DNA of 64,000 nt from Carya illinoinensis. Taxonomy: Eukaryota > Streptophyta > Magnoliopsida > Fagales > Juglandaceae. The notes under the pieces were generated by a model. That model did not search any database, was not told where the DNA came from, and saw only the letters and a program-made list of their open reading frames with translations. Positions 60,322 through 64,000 of the stretch are shown one piece after another. Positions within the stretch are counted from its first letter, which is position 1; every line of letters begins with the position of its first letter. The position numbers were made by a program, and so were the translations under genes. Location: the NCBI RefSeq assembly GCF_018687715.1, contig NC_056754.1:11007501-11071500 (forward strand), read 5' to 3'.

Positions 60322-60606
60322 TTTCCTACCACCACAACCTTTGACCCCCTTTCAGAAAATAAAAACAAATAAAACCAACAACAAACAAAAACAGAACCAA
60401 AGACCAACACCACATCACAGAAAACAAAATAAACCAACTTGTAAAAACATAACTAAATAAATAAAAACAAACAAACAAGTTCAAACAAATAAAGCAAATA
60501 AAACAAATTAAATAACTGTACTTAACATAATTTTTAAAACACAACCTAAAAAAAAAAACATTCTGGTACTACCTACGGGACATGTGGTTTTACCCAGAGT
60601 CAAACC

Positions 60607-60618
60607 GCTCTGATACCA
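60607..60618 (-). other. Primer-binding site, initiator tRNA-Met
   Basis: Minus-strand TGGTATCAGAGC, two bases inside the sense 5' LTR end, is the standard plant initiator-tRNA-Met complement used to prime minus-strand DNA. Confidence 0.92.
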
Positions 60619-60620
60619 CC

Positions 60621-62676
60621 TGTGACGTCCCCAAATCCCCACGCACGGACACGGGAAAATCGAGACGTCCGGATGGTGACAACCCGGGTCACCACCCTAT
60701 CGACGAGTGCCAAGTGTGTGGAAAAGCAACATATGTGCACGAAGAAACACGCAACGGATAACGAAAGTCACAACTAAGTACCAGAATTTTTCTTAGTATA
60801 AAACAAGCTGTTTAAAACATACATAAATAAAATATTACAAAAACACAAATATAGTTTTAAACCAAACTATAAAGCATAACTTCGACTCAAAACTTCGGCG
60901 GAGCCGCATCCTTGGACTCAGCCTCCTCCTCCTCCTCGAATCCTGCACCAAAATCTACGGAACCAAAAAAATGGTACCGCAGGTAAGTAAAATCCAAACA
61001 TCACCAGATAAAAGCATATAGAACTCAAACAATATGCATGAAGTGATGCCAATGTGCAAACCTATAAAAACATATTTTTCCACGCACGCCAAAAAAATCC
61101 ATTTGGCCCAAAAACAAACCTTTCCAAATATCACGCCAAAAGTCACATTTGGCCCATATCCATTTCAAACCATTATCCAATTAATCCGTATGCACCATGA
61201 CCTCCCCTAGGGGTCATCCGCACACCCTGGCTCCAGTGCCACACCGCAGGTTACGACCACGCATGTGACACCTAATGAGCGATGCCCAGTTCCGCGCCCC
61301 GCGCGTTCGTAGCCAAGCATCCTCTAGCCCTCGCCAGCGAAAGGCCACGGAGTCGGTGCGTAGAGCGATGCCCGGTTCCGCGCCAGGCGCGTTCGTAGCC
61401 AAGCATCCCCTAGCCCCCGCTCCCGTCGTCGCCCAGCGACAACCCAGGGGACGTCACTCAGTTTATTCTACTCCCGAGTGACCAGAGGAGCTCCACCGAG
61501 ATGATACCCCATCCCAGCTTGGGGTCGTGATACACACACGCCCGAAAGTCCACTTACGCCAATCAAACAGGCTTTTCTCAATTAAATAAAAATACACGTG
61601 CATGCACCATGTAAATGCTATATCAATGCACAAAAAAGATCAACCAACATAAATCACTAAAACAAGCAACTCCGTCCTCCATCCATCCGACCCCCGAACT
61701 CCTCGGACTCAGTCTGGAATCAACCAACCAGCAGATAAATTATTGAATGAGTAAAATATATTTAAATCTGAAAATAGGGTTTGGAAAATACTTACAGCGC
61801 TATATGGTATTTTTAGAAAGCTTGCGGCGTTGCAAATGGCGGAGAAAAAGCAACGTAACAGTGAAAATTCATTGTGGCCGTGGGTTGTAAAATACCCACT
61901 TTTGAACGGGGACAGACCAAGGCTTGAGATTGATAGGGAATGGTCTAAGGATGATTATGAAGCTATTGGAAGTGGTGGTTGGTTGTGGGTGGCGGCGAAA
62001 ACGGTGGAGGAAGGCCGGATTTTCCAAAATGGAAAGCTAGCTCGTGGGAGTTGTTCCAGTGGCTATTAGGGGCCAGAAATGGGTGGGTTAAGACGGTAAG
62101 GAACCGGTGATGAAGTGGTGAAGAAGTGGTGGTTGGAGGTGGAGCGACGGCGGCGGATCGGGGCAAAATCCGTGGGGCTTCTTGGGCGTTTTCAGGCCAA
62201 ACGGCTGGCCGGATGGGGCTGGGATTCGGTGGGGTAGTGCGCCGGAGGGAGGGCTTCGACCGGTGGGGGTGGTGTCGCCCACGGTGGCCGGACGGCGATG
62301 GGTCGGGGCTGGGGTGGCTTACGACGTGGGAGAGGAGAGAGAGAGGGTCAACGGAACGCATGGGAAGAAGAAGAAGAAAAAGAAAAAAAAAAAAGAAAAT
62401 GAAAGAAGAAAAAGAAAAGAGAAAAAGGAAAAAAAGGAAAAAAGAGATGTAGGAAAGAAATGAGGTCCAATCCTCACTCCGAACAACAAAACAAATCCGT
62501 CGAGAAAGAGATTAAAAACCGTAAAACAAATAAATAAATAAATAAATAAAACACAACATCCAACAAATAAAAACTAAATTTAAAACGCAATAATTTAAAA
62601 TAAATAAACTAATATATTAATTAAAATAAAAACAACCCTTCAGTGAAAAAAAAATACGTGAAAGCGGGTCATCACA
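60621..62676 (-). repeat. 5' LTR (sense) of the Tekay-like element
   Basis: 2056 bp, tgtgacgtccccaaatcccc to gcgggtcatcaca, closely matching 53596-55618. Its sense end is adjacent to the primer-binding site. It has a purine-rich tract at about 62340-62450. Confidence 0.93.
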
Positions 62677-63571
62677 TTATATGTTAAAATTTTAAAAATA
62701 TTGATATTTTTGTTAATATATAGATTTTAAATTTTATGTTAAATTATGTTAATAAGGTCAAATAGGTTATGTGTGTTAGTTCAACCAATTTACATGAAAT
62801 GGATTTAAATGAATCTTGTTGTGTTGATCTATTTCTAATTAATTATTATTATTTTGAATTAATAATTAATTAATAATTTCTAATTAATTCTTAAATGAGT
62901 CAATATGGGTGACACGACACGACCTATTATCTAAATGAATTGGGTTAAGGTTTGAAAGTATGACACGTTTAATTTAACGGGTCGGATTCAGATTGACCTA
63001 TATAGTCGAATATTCATGACTTGACACGATACGAACACAACTCGAAAACAAGATTTGTCACACCTACTGAATGAATTCTTCTACCGCAAGTATGGACTTA
63101 TTAATAAATTTGAGATTCAATCCTCCTTAAAAAAATAATTGAAAAAATATCAGTTCATTAATTACCTGGACTAGGAGCAACTTTTTCACACAAATTAATT
63201 ACCTTAATTAATTCGATCCTTATTCTTATATTTCTTGTAAGATTAAAAAGAAAATACTAGATATATCTAACGTTAGTACGTTCTGTATATAACTTAATGT
63301 AACCATGCATTGACCTTTTATAACTTATCACCCATTTAGCATACTTTTGGGTTTTAGAAGCTATATCATGTGGTATTTAGAGTCTATACTGGGTTACACC
63401 TCCCGCATTAAATACATAAAATGAAAAATTCAAACAAAGACAAAATGAACAGATGCAAGCTTAGCTTGGAATATTAAAGTTAAGAGGGATGGGTACGTTA
63501 GACTTGAATTTTCTTCGAGGGGCACTCTTAAATATTAATGAATTATTTTGAAAGCCTTAAAACTTATTTCA
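62677..63571. repeat. Unit B continuation after the gypsy element
   Basis: No gene. From about 63130 to 63535 it matches unit A (tatcagttcattaattacct, ggactaggagcaactttt, tggtatttagagtctatact). The 62690-63110 part has no counterpart in unit A and contains tgacacgatacgaacacaac-like sequence typical of a dispersed plant repeat. Confidence 0.7.
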
Positions 63572-63875
63572 TGTTATAAATCTATGCATTTGGTAGATTA
63601 CCAAGTAGACTATATTTTATTATGTTTGTTGTACATATGATTTGGTTATTGTGCATATGATATTTTGTTGTGCCTGTGACTTGGTTGGCACAACAAACTA
63701 CCATGGAGTTGCCCATAAAATTATATCTTAAGGATCATTTGTAATATACAAAAAAAGAAAGAGAAGTGAATGATATTAAGCTCTTAAAGAGCTAAGTATA
63801 TTGCAATCTTTCAATCTTCATACTTCTCTTTTGCAATCTTTTAATCATTTACTAATTCTCTTTAGTTTTATAACA
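63572..63875 (+). mobile_element. LTR of a further LTR retrotransposon cut by the window edge
   Basis: The termini are TGTTATAAA and TTTATAACA, a 9-base inverted pair. Directly after lies cgttatcagcacgag, which I recall as a common primer-binding site after LTRs of plant Ty1/copia elements. The 304-bp size fits copia or a TRIM. Only 125 bases of interior are in the window, so neither gag nor the target duplication can be seen. Confidence 0.65.
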
Positions 63876-64000
63876 CGTTATCAGCACGAGTTTCTAGGCA
63901 GTTGTGTATTCATCTAAACTTTTATCTCTAGTAAGATACAATTAAACAAGTATTTTCAATTACAGTTTTTTACTTCTATGCTTAATTTTTATTATATTAT

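Larger units (their letters stand above)
53596..62676 (-). mobile_element. Near-complete Ty3/gypsy LTR retrotransposon, Tekay-like
   Basis: A 9.08-kb element with two LTRs, flanked by TTATA at 53591-53595 and 62677-62681. Sense is the minus strand: 5' LTR, PBS, gag, protease, reverse transcriptase, RNase H, integrase, PPT, 3' LTR. In the first 350 bases the two LTRs differ at about a dozen positions, so roughly 97 percent identical there; a block of about 30 bp (near 62050-62080) is in one LTR only. The coding region has eight in-frame stops and one frameshift, so it cannot move on its own. Confidence 0.93.

Overview
This window is nuclear DNA from a flowering plant, most likely a woody eudicot. 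The evidence is GT-AG introns, plant-specific gene families (PAR1, plant AAE3-type acyl-activating enzyme), plant DNA transposons of the CACTA type, Tekay-type Ty3/gypsy elements, non-LTR retroelements with a plant RNase H tail, and an endogenous plant pararetrovirus. Small AT-rich elements carrying 'gagatgagatga'-like ends would fit Fagales (walnut, pecan, oak relatives), but that placement is a weak guess. The DNA is AT-rich, gene-poor and repeat-dominated. I see no rRNA, tRNA or CRISPR.

Host genes. (1) 368-2573, minus: an oxalate--CoA ligase / 4-coumarate-CoA-ligase-like (AAE3) gene. Three exons are recognisable, with an in-frame TAA in exon 2; the last exon is not in the window. (2) and (3) 15393-16276 and 23226-24105, both minus: two PAR1 (photoassimilate-responsive) genes with intact three-exon structures, secretory signal peptides and a TATA box. 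They lie in a direct segmental duplication whose two units (A and B) share promoter-side flanks but have since collected different insertions.

Layout. 2.6-6.6 kb: AT-rich intergenic DNA with small transposon remnants. 6.6-9.1 kb: a foldback-like element with inverted repeats of about 200 bp around a decayed gypsy-type gag. 10.4-12.0 kb: a 5'-truncated LINE with a 19-bp target duplication. 15-22 kb: unit A, broken by about 4.3 kb holding a MITE whose end has been tandemly amplified and a second LINE. 23.2-26.8 kb: unit B, whose promoter side is split by a MITE, a hAT-like element with 8-bp target duplication, a Tourist-like MITE and a minisatellite. 26,767-53,306: one CACTA transposon of 26.5 kb flanked by ATT, with decayed TNP2 and TNPA-like genes. 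Nested in it are a 3.5-kb solo LTR (target duplication GGATA), a 2.0-kb solo LTR (TTAAC), a hairpin element and about one genome length of an endogenous caulimovirid. 53,596-62,676: a near-complete Tekay-like gypsy element (target duplication TTATA) with both LTRs, PBS and PPT but a gag-pol full of stops. 63,572 to the end: the first LTR of a further element cut by the window edge.

The host genes do not form a pathway with each other. The main story is a duplicated small secreted-protein gene whose unit B became a landing site for nested elements. Unit A still holds the empty CACTA site, so several insertions can be defined to the base.
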